From Bacteroidetes bacterium UBA4416 (GTDB lineage Bacteria; Bacteroidota; Bacteroidia; B-17B0; Aurantibacillaceae), in contig DGQK01000014.1 in assembly GCA_002390745.1 (NCBI GenBank), positions 44,498 through 58,973 of the forward strand: 14,476 bases of DNA, written 5' to 3'. This document shows, in pieces, positions 1 to 6,829 of this stretch. How positions within the stretch are numbered: position 1 is the stretch's first letter; the number at the start of each line of letters is the position of its first letter. Below the pieces are notes generated by a model, which did not search any database, had not been told where the DNA came from, and saw only the letters and a list, made by a program, of their open reading frames with translations. The position numbers and the translations under genes were made by a program.

Positions 1-37
1 TAAACTTGTGAAACAGGATAAGATAGCGGTGCAGTAA

Positions 38-1054
38 TTATTTCCGGCTGAATGCAGGGTGAAACTGCTCCAGCGTTTTGCGAAGAAATTCCCTGTCGAG
101 ATGAGTATATATTTCCGTAGTGGTGATGCTTTCATGCCCCAGCATCTCCTGTACTGCACGCAGGTCGGCGCCACCTTCCACCAGGTGCGTCGCAAAGGAA
201 TGACGAAAGGTGTGAGGACTTAAGCGTTTCCGGATACCGGCCTTTTCCGCGAGGTCTTTGATGATATAAAATACCATCTGGCGCGTGATGGGCGTGCCCC
301 GCTTGCTCAGGAAGATCATGTCTTCATTGTTCTTTTTGATGTTGATCTTATTGCGGTGATGCGCCACGTAGTTGTCGATCAGCTTCAGGGCCGACCGCCC
401 GATCGGCACCAGGCGTTGCTTGTTCCCTTTCCCGATCACACTGATAAATCCTTCTTCTTTATGAATACCCGTGAGCTTTAACGCGATCAGCTCCGACACC
501 CGGAGCCCGCAACTGTAAAGGGTCTCCAGCATGGCCACATTGCGCTCTCCTTCCGGTGTGCTGCGATCAATGAGCCCTAACATAACATCAATTTCTTCCA
601 CGCTCAGGAATACAGGCAGCTTGCGCCTGATACGAGGGGTTTCCAGCAACTCAGCCGGACTGGAACGGATATAGTTTTCGAGGACCAGGAATTTAAAAAA
701 GTGCTTGATGCCGGATATGATACGCGACTGCGTGGTTTCGGATAGATGAAACTCCGCAAGCCATTTCAGAAATTCCTGCAAATCTTTCAAGGTCACGTCC
801 TCCGGCCGTTTCGAGGGGTAGTAGGTTTCGATAAAAGCACAAAGCTTCTCAATATCGGCTTCATAAGAAACCACCGAGTTCTCCGAAAAGGATTTCTCCA
901 CTTTCAGGTAATATTTAAAATCCTCAATATTTGTCTTCCAGAGTTTCAGCTGAATGTCTAAATTAGATGTCAGATAAAAACCATCCGACGTGTTAAAGAT
1001 AGCAATAATCAACGGCCCCAACCTCAACCTTTTGGGCAGCAGGGAAAAAAACAT
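38..1054 (-). CDS. xerD: Tyrosine site-specific recombinase, XerC/XerD family
   Basis: This cytoplasmic recombinase probably acts with a partner on dif to resolve chromosome dimers. Counting from the ATG at 1054, a SAM-like N-terminal DNA-binding domain spans about residues 40-130 and the catalytic domain about 145-330. All six active-site residues are visible: R185 (CGLRVSEL), K209 (GKGNKQR), H281 and R284 (SPHTFRHSFATH), H307 (LGHESITTT) and nucleophile Y316. The family is usually near 300 residues, and this ORF is 338. The first 35-40 residues do not look like Xer and are read antisense to the conserved start of aroQ, so the true start is probably further in. However, no ATG, GTG or TTG lies between residue 15 (TTG) and residue 52 (GTG, which would cut into the domain). 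A rare start such as CTG at residue 28 or 36, or ATT, is possible. I keep the ATG as the only standard ATG. The complete catalytic set and the aroQ neighbour suggest a housekeeping enzyme rather than an island integrase. XerC versus XerD is not resolved. Confidence 0.9.
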   Translation of the reverse strand: MFFSLLPKRLRLGPLIIAIFNTSDGFYLTSNLDIQLKLWKTNIEDFKYYLKVEKSFSENSVVSYEADIEKLCAFIETYYPSKRPEDVTLKDLQEFLKWLAEFHLSETTQSRIISGIKHFFKFLVLENYIRSSPAELLETPRIRRKLPVFLSVEEIDVMLGLIDRSTPEGERNVAMLETLYSCGLRVSELIALKLTGIHKEEGFISVIGKGNKQRLVPIGRSALKLIDNYVAHHRNKINIKKNNEDMIFLSKRGTPITRQMVFYIIKDLAEKAGIRKRLSPHTFRHSFATHLVEGGADLRAVQEMLGHESITTTEIYTHLDREFLRKTLEQFHPAFSRK

Positions 1055-1409
1055 TTACGGCGATCAGTCCTTTGATGCTTACCTGGAAGAGTTGAAAAAA
1101 CATTTTTCTTCCGTGGAGCTTTCTTATTTTCAGAGTAATGTGGAAGGTGAGCTGATTAATCACTTGCATGCCGTGGGCTTCGATCACGACGGGATCATCC
1201 TCAATGCAGGAGCCTATACGCATACCTCGCTGGCTATTGCCGATGCGGTGGCGGCCATCAACACACCGGTGGTGGAAGTACATATCAGCAATATTTTTGC
1301 CCGCGAAGATTACAGGCATGTGTCCTATTTGGGAAAACACTGCAAAGGCAGCATCAGCGGCTTCGGGCTTAAAGGTTATGCGCTGGCTGTGGAGAGTTTC
1401 ATGAAATGA
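990..1409 (+). CDS. aroQ: 3-dehydroquinate dehydratase, type II
   Basis: This enzyme catalyses the third step of the shikimate pathway, converting 3-dehydroquinate to 3-dehydroshikimate, normally as a cytoplasmic dodecamer. The 139-residue length is typical. Signature blocks appear in order: NGPNLNLLGSRE with lid tyrosine Y23 (NIYG), QSNVEGELI with E53, LNAGAYTHTSLAIADA with N72, and VEVHISNIFAREDYRH with general acid H98 and R105/R109, then a glycine-rich SISGFGLKGYALA end. The start is GTG at 990, which gives the usual short strand VLKIAIINGPN. No in-frame ATG lies closer, and no Shine-Dalgarno site is evident, as is common in this phylum. Its 5' end lies inside the longest reading of the divergent recombinase gene, so its promoter must lie in or across that gene. 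The last four bases are shared with the next gene (ATGA), implying translational coupling to the OmpA-domain protein. Confidence 0.97.
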   Translation: MLKIAIINGPNLNLLGSREKNIYGDQSFDAYLEELKKHFSSVELSYFQSNVEGELINHLHAVGFDHDGIILNAGAYTHTSLAIADAVAAINTPVVEVHISNIFAREDYRHVSYLGKHCKGSISGFGLKGYALAVESFMK

Positions 1410-2185
1410 AGTGGCTCGTAGTTTCCCACATGCTCCTTTTGTCGCTGGCAGGCCATGCGCAAGACACTGTGGTGAACATTTCGGGCATAGTGAAAAGTCA
1501 GAAAGACGATGAGCCGGTGAAGGATGCCAAAGTCTTTTTAAAGCTCTCCGGCGGGAATGACGTCATGCATGTAACCGATAGCACCGGCTGCTATGCCTTC
1601 ACTCTTTTTACCGACACAAGCACAACGTTTATACTCTCGGTGGGCTCAGATAAAAAAACTGTTTCCAAAACCAATCCCTGCGGCTTCCTGGCAAGCAGAG
1701 AGCGGATCATCGGCAATCTGAGGGAAAGCAGGCATTACCGGAAAGATTTCGTGCTCCAGCCTGTTTATCATTGCAATGACATTCCCATCCGCTTTTTGTT
1801 TTACACCAACAGCCTTGAGAATTACAACGATTCTCTGGCCGCCGGCGATTCTGTCAACAACCTTCGTTTCGCGACTCAATACAACTACCTGTGCAAAATT
1901 CTGACTGAAAATCCAGGCGTGGTGATCCAGCTCGACGGCCACGCCTCGGCGATAGAGAAGAACCCGGAATTACTGGCGCTATACAGGGCCCAGCTTATCA
2001 AAGAGATCCTGGTTGCCAACAAGATCAACCCGAAGCGTATCCTCGTAAAAAGCTGGGGATCTCAGAAACGGCTCGTATCCGACGCCTCCATTAAAAAAGC
2101 GAAAACGGATGAAGAAAAAAAGCTCCTTCACGCCAAAAATCAACGCGTGGTTTTCAGAATCGTCAGCTGGGATTTCAAGGAGTGA
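1406..2185 (+). CDS. Secreted OmpA-domain protein with N-terminal carboxypeptidase-regulatory-like domain
   Basis: This is a probable periplasmic or outer-membrane-associated protein that contacts the cell wall. Residues 1-18 form a signal peptide ending at GHA-Q19, a signal peptidase I pattern with no lipobox cysteine. Residues about 23-117 resemble a carboxypeptidase-regulatory (CarboxypepD_reg-like) beta-sandwich (ISGIVKSQ, VKDAKVFLKL, TDSTGCYAFTL). Residues about 126-252 are an OmpA-like domain: IPIRFLFYTNS, VIQLDGHAS, YRAQLIKEILVANKINPKRI, WGSQ and NQRVVFRI. The canonical peptidoglycan-binding Asp of the HTD motif is replaced in GHAS, and the loop after it is about two residues shorter than usual, while the Arg of the RA motif (R194) is kept. 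The ATG overlaps the aroQ stop by four bases, so the two genes are probably co-translated. A hairpin terminator lies about 180 bp downstream. The domain calls are by eye, and the specific cellular role is unknown. Confidence 0.88.
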   Translation: MKWLVVSHMLLLSLAGHAQDTVVNISGIVKSQKDDEPVKDAKVFLKLSGGNDVMHVTDSTGCYAFTLFTDTSTTFILSVGSDKKTVSKTNPCGFLASRERIIGNLRESRHYRKDFVLQPVYHCNDIPIRFLFYTNSLENYNDSLAAGDSVNNLRFATQYNYLCKILTENPGVVIQLDGHASAIEKNPELLALYRAQLIKEILVANKINPKRILVKSWGSQKRLVSDASIKKAKTDEEKKLLHAKNQRVVFRIVSWDFKE

Positions 2186-2365
2186 ATCTGAATGTTCCAG
2201 AAGGCATCTCAAAAATACCTGTTGCCTCTTTGCGCGCCTTTTCCATTCATGCTTCGTTTCTTTTCTAGCCCAGACTACAAGAGTATGAGCTTCGAAAAGA
2301 GCCTCGCCTGAATGAAAAATCCTGCGCAAATAGCCTAAAACCTATTTATGAGATGGCTTCTAAAC

Positions 2366-2393
2366 AAAAAAGCAGGATCGCTCCTGCCTTTTT
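2366..2393. terminator. Bidirectional intrinsic terminator between convergent genes
   Basis: The six-base stem GCAGGA/TCCTGC (2372-2387) has a TCGC loop. A-rich sequence lies on the left and T-rich sequence on the right, so it can act in both directions. It sits between the stop of the OmpA-domain gene (2185) and the stop of the convergent S74-domain gene (2416). The rest of the 230-bp gap shows no supported gene. Confidence 0.8.
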
Positions 2394-2415
2394 GTAAAGT
2401 TCCGGGAGATAGGTA

Positions 2416-4365
2416 CTACTCCTTCATCATTTTTTTGGTATCGATGACTTTTCCATCCACGATCAGGCTGTAAGAATACAGGCCACTGCTCAGGTCGCTG
2501 GAAAACACATTTAAAGTTCCCACGCCTTTTTCCTTGATGTCAACCGTTTTAATGATCTTGCCATCGGTGGTGGTGAAGATGATCTGCGCTTTTACAAAAT
2601 CCTGACCGATGCTGTAATTCACCACGGTACTTTCTGCAAAGGGATTCGGCACATTTTGGTTTAAGATCACGGCATTTTTATCAGACAGGGTCACGCTTTG
2701 CGAGCCATTGCCTTTGACGCCGGATGTAGTAGCACCCGCCAGCGATTTCACAGTTTCTTTCAGCTCATCGAGCTGCTTTTGCAGATCCCTGATTTCATCC
2801 GATTGCTCTTTGGCATTCTGCACCAGGATCGGAATGATCATATCATAGTTCACGCTTTTGTAGCCGTTCTCATCGGTAGCCACTGCTTCCGGCACTACTT
2901 TCTCAAGCTCCTGGGCGATGAACCCGTACTGCCTGAGTGTTGAAAAGCCTTTGTCCTTGTACTCTTCCGTTCTCCAGAAATAGGTCTTGCCTTCCAGCTT
3001 GCTTAAAATCTCCGAAGCGTTGCTGATCGGCCTGATCTCTTTTTTAAAGCGTTGATCGGAAGTGGCAAAGTAAGCCAGGGCTTTGGAAACTCCATTGATA
3101 TTCAACTTCACCGTACCTGATCCCGGAGGCGCTGTAGGCCCAGTGAGTCCGCCCGGCCATGTATATGTAAAGCCGGTATTGGTGCCGATGCCTACCGAAG
3201 TACCGTCATCGAAGATCTGGCTGCAATTCAGGTTGCCGCCTGCCACCGTTACCGGAACGTAATTGGCCGTGGCGCAGGCATTGGAAATGCCTGCGCCCGA
3301 CACCAGGATCACATCGCCGCTACCGTTTACACTCAACACTTTATTATTGGATGCCAAAGGCGTGGCTGTGGCAAGGTCCGTGAGGCGCAGGCCGCTGACA
3401 TTATTCACCTGCCCTTTGTTCACTTCCAGTAAATTACCCGGTGTACAGCCCACAACACCTATACCAACCAATCCTTTCTCATCCACGGCTCTTCTGAAGA
3501 CGTAATTAAAATTTCGCATCGGCACTTCCCAGGTGGTGGTCAGTGGATTTTTCATAGTTGACGTGCAGGGATTTCCGATACAGCAGCTGGGCGGAGGGCA
3601 GCTCACAACCACCGATACAGTTGCAACAGAAGCACAGTTTCCTGTAGCCGTTGTGGCGGTAACCGTGTAAGTAGTATTGACTGTAGGAGCAACAGATAAA
3701 GGATTTCCGCTTAGTCCACCGGGGAGCCAGCTGAAATTCCAGGGCCCTCCTTCTGTCGGAACAATAGGGCTGATTGCCACCATGCTATCCGGCGAAGGGC
3801 AATAGGTAAAGCTGTTGTTACCAAAAACCACCGGGTTGATGGAAATGGAGAAGGTATTCATATTCAAAGGAGGTCCAAAAGTAACCCCATTCTTCAGGAA
3901 TTGTACCATACCGCCTGAATAGCTCTGTGGAACGATGTTATCACCCGCCAGAAAGCTCAGCGTCTGAAGGCTTGGCCCTGAATCATATCCTCTTAATTGC
4001 CCGCTGACATTGGCTGAAAAGAACCACGATAAACGGTTCACAATCCATCCTCCTCCCGGAATATTAAACGAAGCACCCGGTTGGGTTCCAAAAGAATTAT
4101 TGGCACAATAGTAAGTCCCCGGATAACCGATAGGAACGATTGTTTGAGTGGGACAAATCGTAAACGGATGCGGACCACAATCACCTCCTATCCCGATTAA
4201 AGTCCCTACCTGCGCCTGCGTGCGACTTACATTCAATAACAACAAAAGAAGAAAACACCAGCCCGTTTCTCTTAAACACAGCTTGTAAACTAAATGCCCT
4301 GTCTTTTGCGCAACAGCAGTCAAACCCCTGGTTTGCCCTGCTAAGAACATAAATTGTTTTTCCAT
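2416..4365 (-). CDS. Secreted surface protein: Ig-like region, S74 intramolecular chaperone domain, T9SS type A sorting domain
   Basis: This is a likely cell-surface fibre or adhesin exported by Sec and then by the type IX system. I choose the ATG at 4365 (649 residues) over the longer reading to 4419, because a good -7 box (4391-4398) lies between the two. An unusually long leader ends near residue 51 (hydrophobic L-rich core, then TQA-Q). The passenger includes a Cys-containing Ig/PKD-like stretch at about 185-255 (NTTYTVTATT). Fibre-like VGIG/NKVLSVNGSGDV segments follow. The Peptidase_S74 (endosialidase chaperone) domain spans about 433-520, with the Ser-Lys dyad S436/K441 in SDQRFKKEI and the QYGFIAQELEKVVPEAV block. 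A coiled coil follows (about 515-545). The C-terminal T9SS domain is at about 564-649 (QNVPNPF, then SSGLYSYSL and VIDTKKM). S74 domains trimerise and release themselves in phage tail spikes, but here the sorting signal lies after the chaperone. The gene lies 88 bp downstream of a LytTR regulator. Its ligand is unknown. Confidence 0.9.
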   Translation of the reverse strand: MEKQFMFLAGQTRGLTAVAQKTGHLVYKLCLRETGWCFLLLLLLNVSRTQAQVGTLIGIGGDCGPHPFTICPTQTIVPIGYPGTYYCANNSFGTQPGASFNIPGGGWIVNRLSWFFSANVSGQLRGYDSGPSLQTLSFLAGDNIVPQSYSGGMVQFLKNGVTFGPPLNMNTFSISINPVVFGNNSFTYCPSPDSMVAISPIVPTEGGPWNFSWLPGGLSGNPLSVAPTVNTTYTVTATTATGNCASVATVSVVVSCPPPSCCIGNPCTSTMKNPLTTTWEVPMRNFNYVFRRAVDEKGLVGIGVVGCTPGNLLEVNKGQVNNVSGLRLTDLATATPLASNNKVLSVNGSGDVILVSGAGISNACATANYVPVTVAGGNLNCSQIFDDGTSVGIGTNTGFTYTWPGGLTGPTAPPGSGTVKLNINGVSKALAYFATSDQRFKKEIRPISNASEILSKLEGKTYFWRTEEYKDKGFSTLRQYGFIAQELEKVVPEAVATDENGYKSVNYDMIIPILVQNAKEQSDEIRDLQKQLDELKETVKSLAGATTSGVKGNGSQSVTLSDKNAVILNQNVPNPFAESTVVNYSIGQDFVKAQIIFTTTDGKIIKTVDIKEKGVGTLNVFSSDLSSGLYSYSLIVDGKVIDTKKMMKE

Positions 4366-4390
4366 AACGTTAGTATAAATTGGTTTAAGG

Positions 4391-4398
4391 CAAATGTA
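4391..4398 (-). promoter_or_regulatory. Bacteroidota -7 box upstream of the S74-domain gene
   Basis: Read on the minus strand the sequence is TACATTTG, an exact fit to TAnnTTTG, 25 bp before the ATG at 4365. A clear -33 TTG element at the usual spacing is not seen. It falls in the gap after the response regulator, suggesting that the S74-domain gene can be transcribed apart from the two-component genes. Confidence 0.5.
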
Positions 4399-4453
4399 TA
4401 TCCGCCTTATAGCATCCATACTACCACTTACGGCGTTTTTGTCACATAGGAAA

Positions 4454-5212
4454 TTAAATCAATTGCAGCTTTGAGAGTACCTCCGATTTTTTACGGCGCG
4501 ATACTTCAAAGCAGTGATCACCCGGCATGACCAGGATGCAAACTTCGCCTTTGCTGTAGCCAACAATATGACAGGTGTTGATGATCACGCCGCGGTTGAT
4601 CCGCACAAAGGTCTTCTGCTGCTCCAGCAGGCGCTCGAACAGCTTGATCCCTTTCGTGGAATAGAAACGCTCCCCTTTCACGGTCCTGATCTCCACGCTA
4701 TCCCTGATCGACTCGATAGACACCACATCGCTGATGTTGATGAGGATCACATGGTTCCCATGATGGACATTTATCCTGGTGATCAGGTTGTTTTTTTCCT
4801 CCATCGTTTGGATGAAATGAAAAATATCGTTCTCCGCTTTATCCTGGCGAATCTTTGCAACAGCCTTCGATACAGCGCTGATCAGCTTCGTAAAATCAAT
4901 CGGCTTCAGAATATAGGCCAGGGCATTAAACTCAAATGCCGTGACGGCGTATTCATCAAAGGCCGATACAAAAATAACCTCGAACTCAATGGCATCAAAC
5001 ATCCTCAACAGATCGAAGCCGCTTTTAGCGGGCATTTTAATATCGAGAAAGATCAGCGCTGGCTTTTTATCGTTAATGGCTTCGTAGGCTGCATCGGCGC
5101 TATGGGCTTCCCCAATCACTTCTATGTCCGGGCAATGCCTTCCGAGCAATCGCCTGAGCACATTCCGGTTGTGCGCTTCGTCATCGATAAGCAGGGCTGT
5201 AATGGGTTTCAT
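4454..5212 (-). CDS. LytTR-family response regulator
   Basis: This is a cytoplasmic DNA-binding regulator of the AlgR/LytR type. The receiver domain spans residues about 4-120: acidic pocket D10/D11, phospho-acceptor D57 (IFLDIKMP), S83 and K103 (ILKP). The LytTR DNA-binding domain spans about 147-250 (INISDVVSIES, FYSTKGIKLFERLL, FVRINRGVIIN). The 252-residue length is normal. Its ATG overlaps the stop of the upstream histidine kinase by four bases (ATGA), so the two genes are translationally coupled and almost surely form a cognate pair. Downstream, 88 bp away on the same strand, is the S74-domain surface protein, a plausible target by position only. Confidence 0.96.
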   Translation of the reverse strand: MKPITALLIDDEAHNRNVLRRLLGRHCPDIEVIGEAHSADAAYEAINDKKPALIFLDIKMPAKSGFDLLRMFDAIEFEVIFVSAFDEYAVTAFEFNALAYILKPIDFTKLISAVSKAVAKIRQDKAENDIFHFIQTMEEKNNLITRINVHHGNHVILINISDVVSIESIRDSVEIRTVKGERFYSTKGIKLFERLLEQQKTFVRINRGVIINTCHIVGYSKGEVCILVMPGDHCFEVSRRKKSEVLSKLQLI

Positions 5213-6726
5213 GACTGTGTCGTGTCTATCAGGATAAGAACTTTTGTTCCCGCCGCTTCGCCATTCTCATCTTTGAGGTCGATGATGTCTATATGGTGGT
5301 TTACGCCTTTTGACAGGCGGTTTAAGGCTTCTATTTTATCCAGCACCAGCCGGGTGCCTTTGGGATTCGCACCCGGCTCTGCGCAAGGCCTTCGCCCTAC
5401 GCCATTGTCTTCTATCTCCATGCAAATGGCATTTTCCCGCCGGGTAACCCTGACCATCAGCCTGGCGGGCCGTTTATTATGGAGAGGCAGCAGGCCATGC
5501 CAGATCGCGTTCTCAATAAAGGGCTGGGAAATCAGGGCCGGGATCCGCTGCTCGGTATCTACCTGCTTATCGATCACAAACTCAAAGCTAAACTGGTCTT
5601 TAAAACGCAGCTCTTCCAGCTCCACGTTAAGCTTTACGATCTCCAGTTCTTCTGACAAGGTAATGTAATTCCTGTCGGAATAATTGAGCACCTGCCTGAG
5701 AAAATAGCTGAACTTGGCGATGTACTGTCCCGCCTTGTCCACATCATCGTAAATCAATTCCTGGATCGCCGCCAGGCAATTGGAAATAAAATGCGGATTG
5801 ATCTGCGCCTTGACCACCTTGAGCTCCAGCTCGGTGATGCGGTTGATGAGCACGAACTGCTCTTTCTGTTTTTTCAGGTTTCGCTTGTTCCGGATGATGA
5901 GCAGGACAATGATCAGGATCAATACGAGAATGATCCCACCGTACCTTAAAAATTCCTGCATGAAAACCTTATGCTTATTAGGATTCGGCGCCCGGTACAA
6001 ATCCATAATTTCCTGCTGTGTCAGCACATGGTGAAAAATACGGATATCATCCAGCGATCCGCGCATATACCGCTCGTTCTTCTTATTGGCGCCATGTCCC
6101 ACGATCACGGAATCGAGCGGATTGAATACCGTCTCGAAATTTTTCCGCGAACGGAGCTGCAGCTCTCCGTTAATGTAAAAGGCGAGGTGCGTATCGTCAT
6201 AAGTAAGCACCAGGTGATACCATCGATTAAAGATCACCTTTTCGATGGAGTTGGCTCCCGCCTGCTCGGTGGAATCTTTGGAGGCAAAGGCCATGAAGCG
6301 CTCGCTTTTAAAGTCGTAGAACAACACGTAGGAATCATTAAAATCATCGCCGGTAGAATTCTTCGTGATCATAATGGGATTAGACTCATAGCCTTTCCCG
6401 GCAAACACTTTGCGTTCATGGTTTACCCAGAGCGAAATCGTCCCTTTCCTGGGCTTGAGCAAAGGCGATGTTCCCAGGTTGAGATAACTATAGAGGTGCC
6501 CGTGAACGTATACCGCCGACTGCTCGTTGCCGAAGCGGTCGTTGGTGAGGGAAACGCCAACCGGCTTCGGAGATACCCTATGATGTTTTTCCTCGATCCG
6601 GTGATCGTCGAAATCGAAGCTGAGCGTGGTCATTGAATCTACCGGCGAAATGCCCGCCCGGGCCTGAGCCGATGCACGTATGTTCCAGGCACAGATAAGC
6701 AGTAAAAGCAGGGCGTTTTTTTTCAT
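5209..6726 (-). CDS. LamG-like-domain sensor histidine kinase (His_kinase/PF06580 type)
   Basis: This is a membrane sensor kinase that should phosphorylate the overlapping LytTR regulator. I choose the ATG at 6726 (505 residues), because it begins directly with a signal peptide (MKKNALLLLLICAW, then ASA-Q). The 24 further residues of the longer reading from 6798 look non-coding. Residues about 55-245 resemble a concanavalin/LamG jelly-roll (FDFDDHRIEEKHH, GTISLWVNHE, RWYHLVLTYDD, LAFYINGEL, RGSLDDIRIFHHVLT), predicted outside the cytoplasmic membrane. One transmembrane helix lies at about 262-278, followed by a basic helix. The kinase core has the phospho-His motif AQINPHFISN (H312), the N box QPFIENAIWHGL (N406) and the G box IEDNGVGR (D440). 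A LamG-like input suggests glycan or protein ligands at the envelope, but the ligand is not known. The gene lies 103 bp downstream of recJ with a possible promoter of its own. Confidence 0.93.
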   Translation of the reverse strand: MKKNALLLLLICAWNIRASAQARAGISPVDSMTTLSFDFDDHRIEEKHHRVSPKPVGVSLTNDRFGNEQSAVYVHGHLYSYLNLGTSPLLKPRKGTISLWVNHERKVFAGKGYESNPIMITKNSTGDDFNDSYVLFYDFKSERFMAFASKDSTEQAGANSIEKVIFNRWYHLVLTYDDTHLAFYINGELQLRSRKNFETVFNPLDSVIVGHGANKKNERYMRGSLDDIRIFHHVLTQQEIMDLYRAPNPNKHKVFMQEFLRYGGIILVLILIIVLLIIRNKRNLKKQKEQFVLINRITELELKVVKAQINPHFISNCLAAIQELIYDDVDKAGQYIAKFSYFLRQVLNYSDRNYITLSEELEIVKLNVELEELRFKDQFSFEFVIDKQVDTEQRIPALISQPFIENAIWHGLLPLHNKRPARLMVRVTRRENAICMEIEDNGVGRRPCAEPGANPKGTRLVLDKIEALNRLSKGVNHHIDIIDLKDENGEAAGTKVLILIDTTQS

Positions 6727-6744
6727 ACGGCGGTCCGTGACAGA

Positions 6745-6752
6745 CAAAAATA
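6745..6752 (-). promoter_or_regulatory. Possible -7 box for the sensor kinase gene
   Basis: On the minus strand the sequence is TATTTTTG, fitting TAnnTTTG, 18 bp before the chosen ATG at 6726. This would give a leader of only about a dozen bases. A -33 element at normal spacing is not apparent, so this is weak. It does argue against the longer reading of the kinase from 6798. Confidence 0.3.
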
Positions 6753-6829
6753 AGATTTTCCAAAAGGCCGCACCGACCGCTTGCTGAGTTTTTTGCACGG
6801 CGCAGGTATATTCAGAGCACAGACACCGC

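Noticed and set aside
38..1054. Tyrosine recombinase as an integrase of a mobile island
   Set aside because: The sequence and the aroQ neighbour fit a housekeeping Xer protein. No attachment repeats, tRNA gene or phage/ICE genes are nearby.
1979..2329. Minus-strand frame across the OmpA gene end and the gap
   Set aside because: It overlaps the OmpA-like domain coding sequence antisense and shows no motif. The part in the gap has no start or family likeness.
2416..4365. S74 protein as a prophage tail fibre
   Set aside because: It has a signal leader and a T9SS sorting domain and no phage genes around it, so it is a cellular secreted protein.
4366..4419. Upstream extension of the S74 protein to an ATG at 4419
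   Set aside because: A TAnnTTTG box lies at 4391-4398 inside the extension, and the extra 18 residues precede an already complete signal leader.
4514..5668. Plus-strand frame of 384 codons opposite the regulator and kinase
   Set aside because: It runs antisense across two overlapping genes with full motif sets. No domain is visible in its translation.
6727..6798. Upstream extension of the sensor kinase to an ATG at 6798
   Set aside because: The ATG at 6726 begins directly with a standard signal peptide. The extra residues do not resemble one and include a possible promoter.
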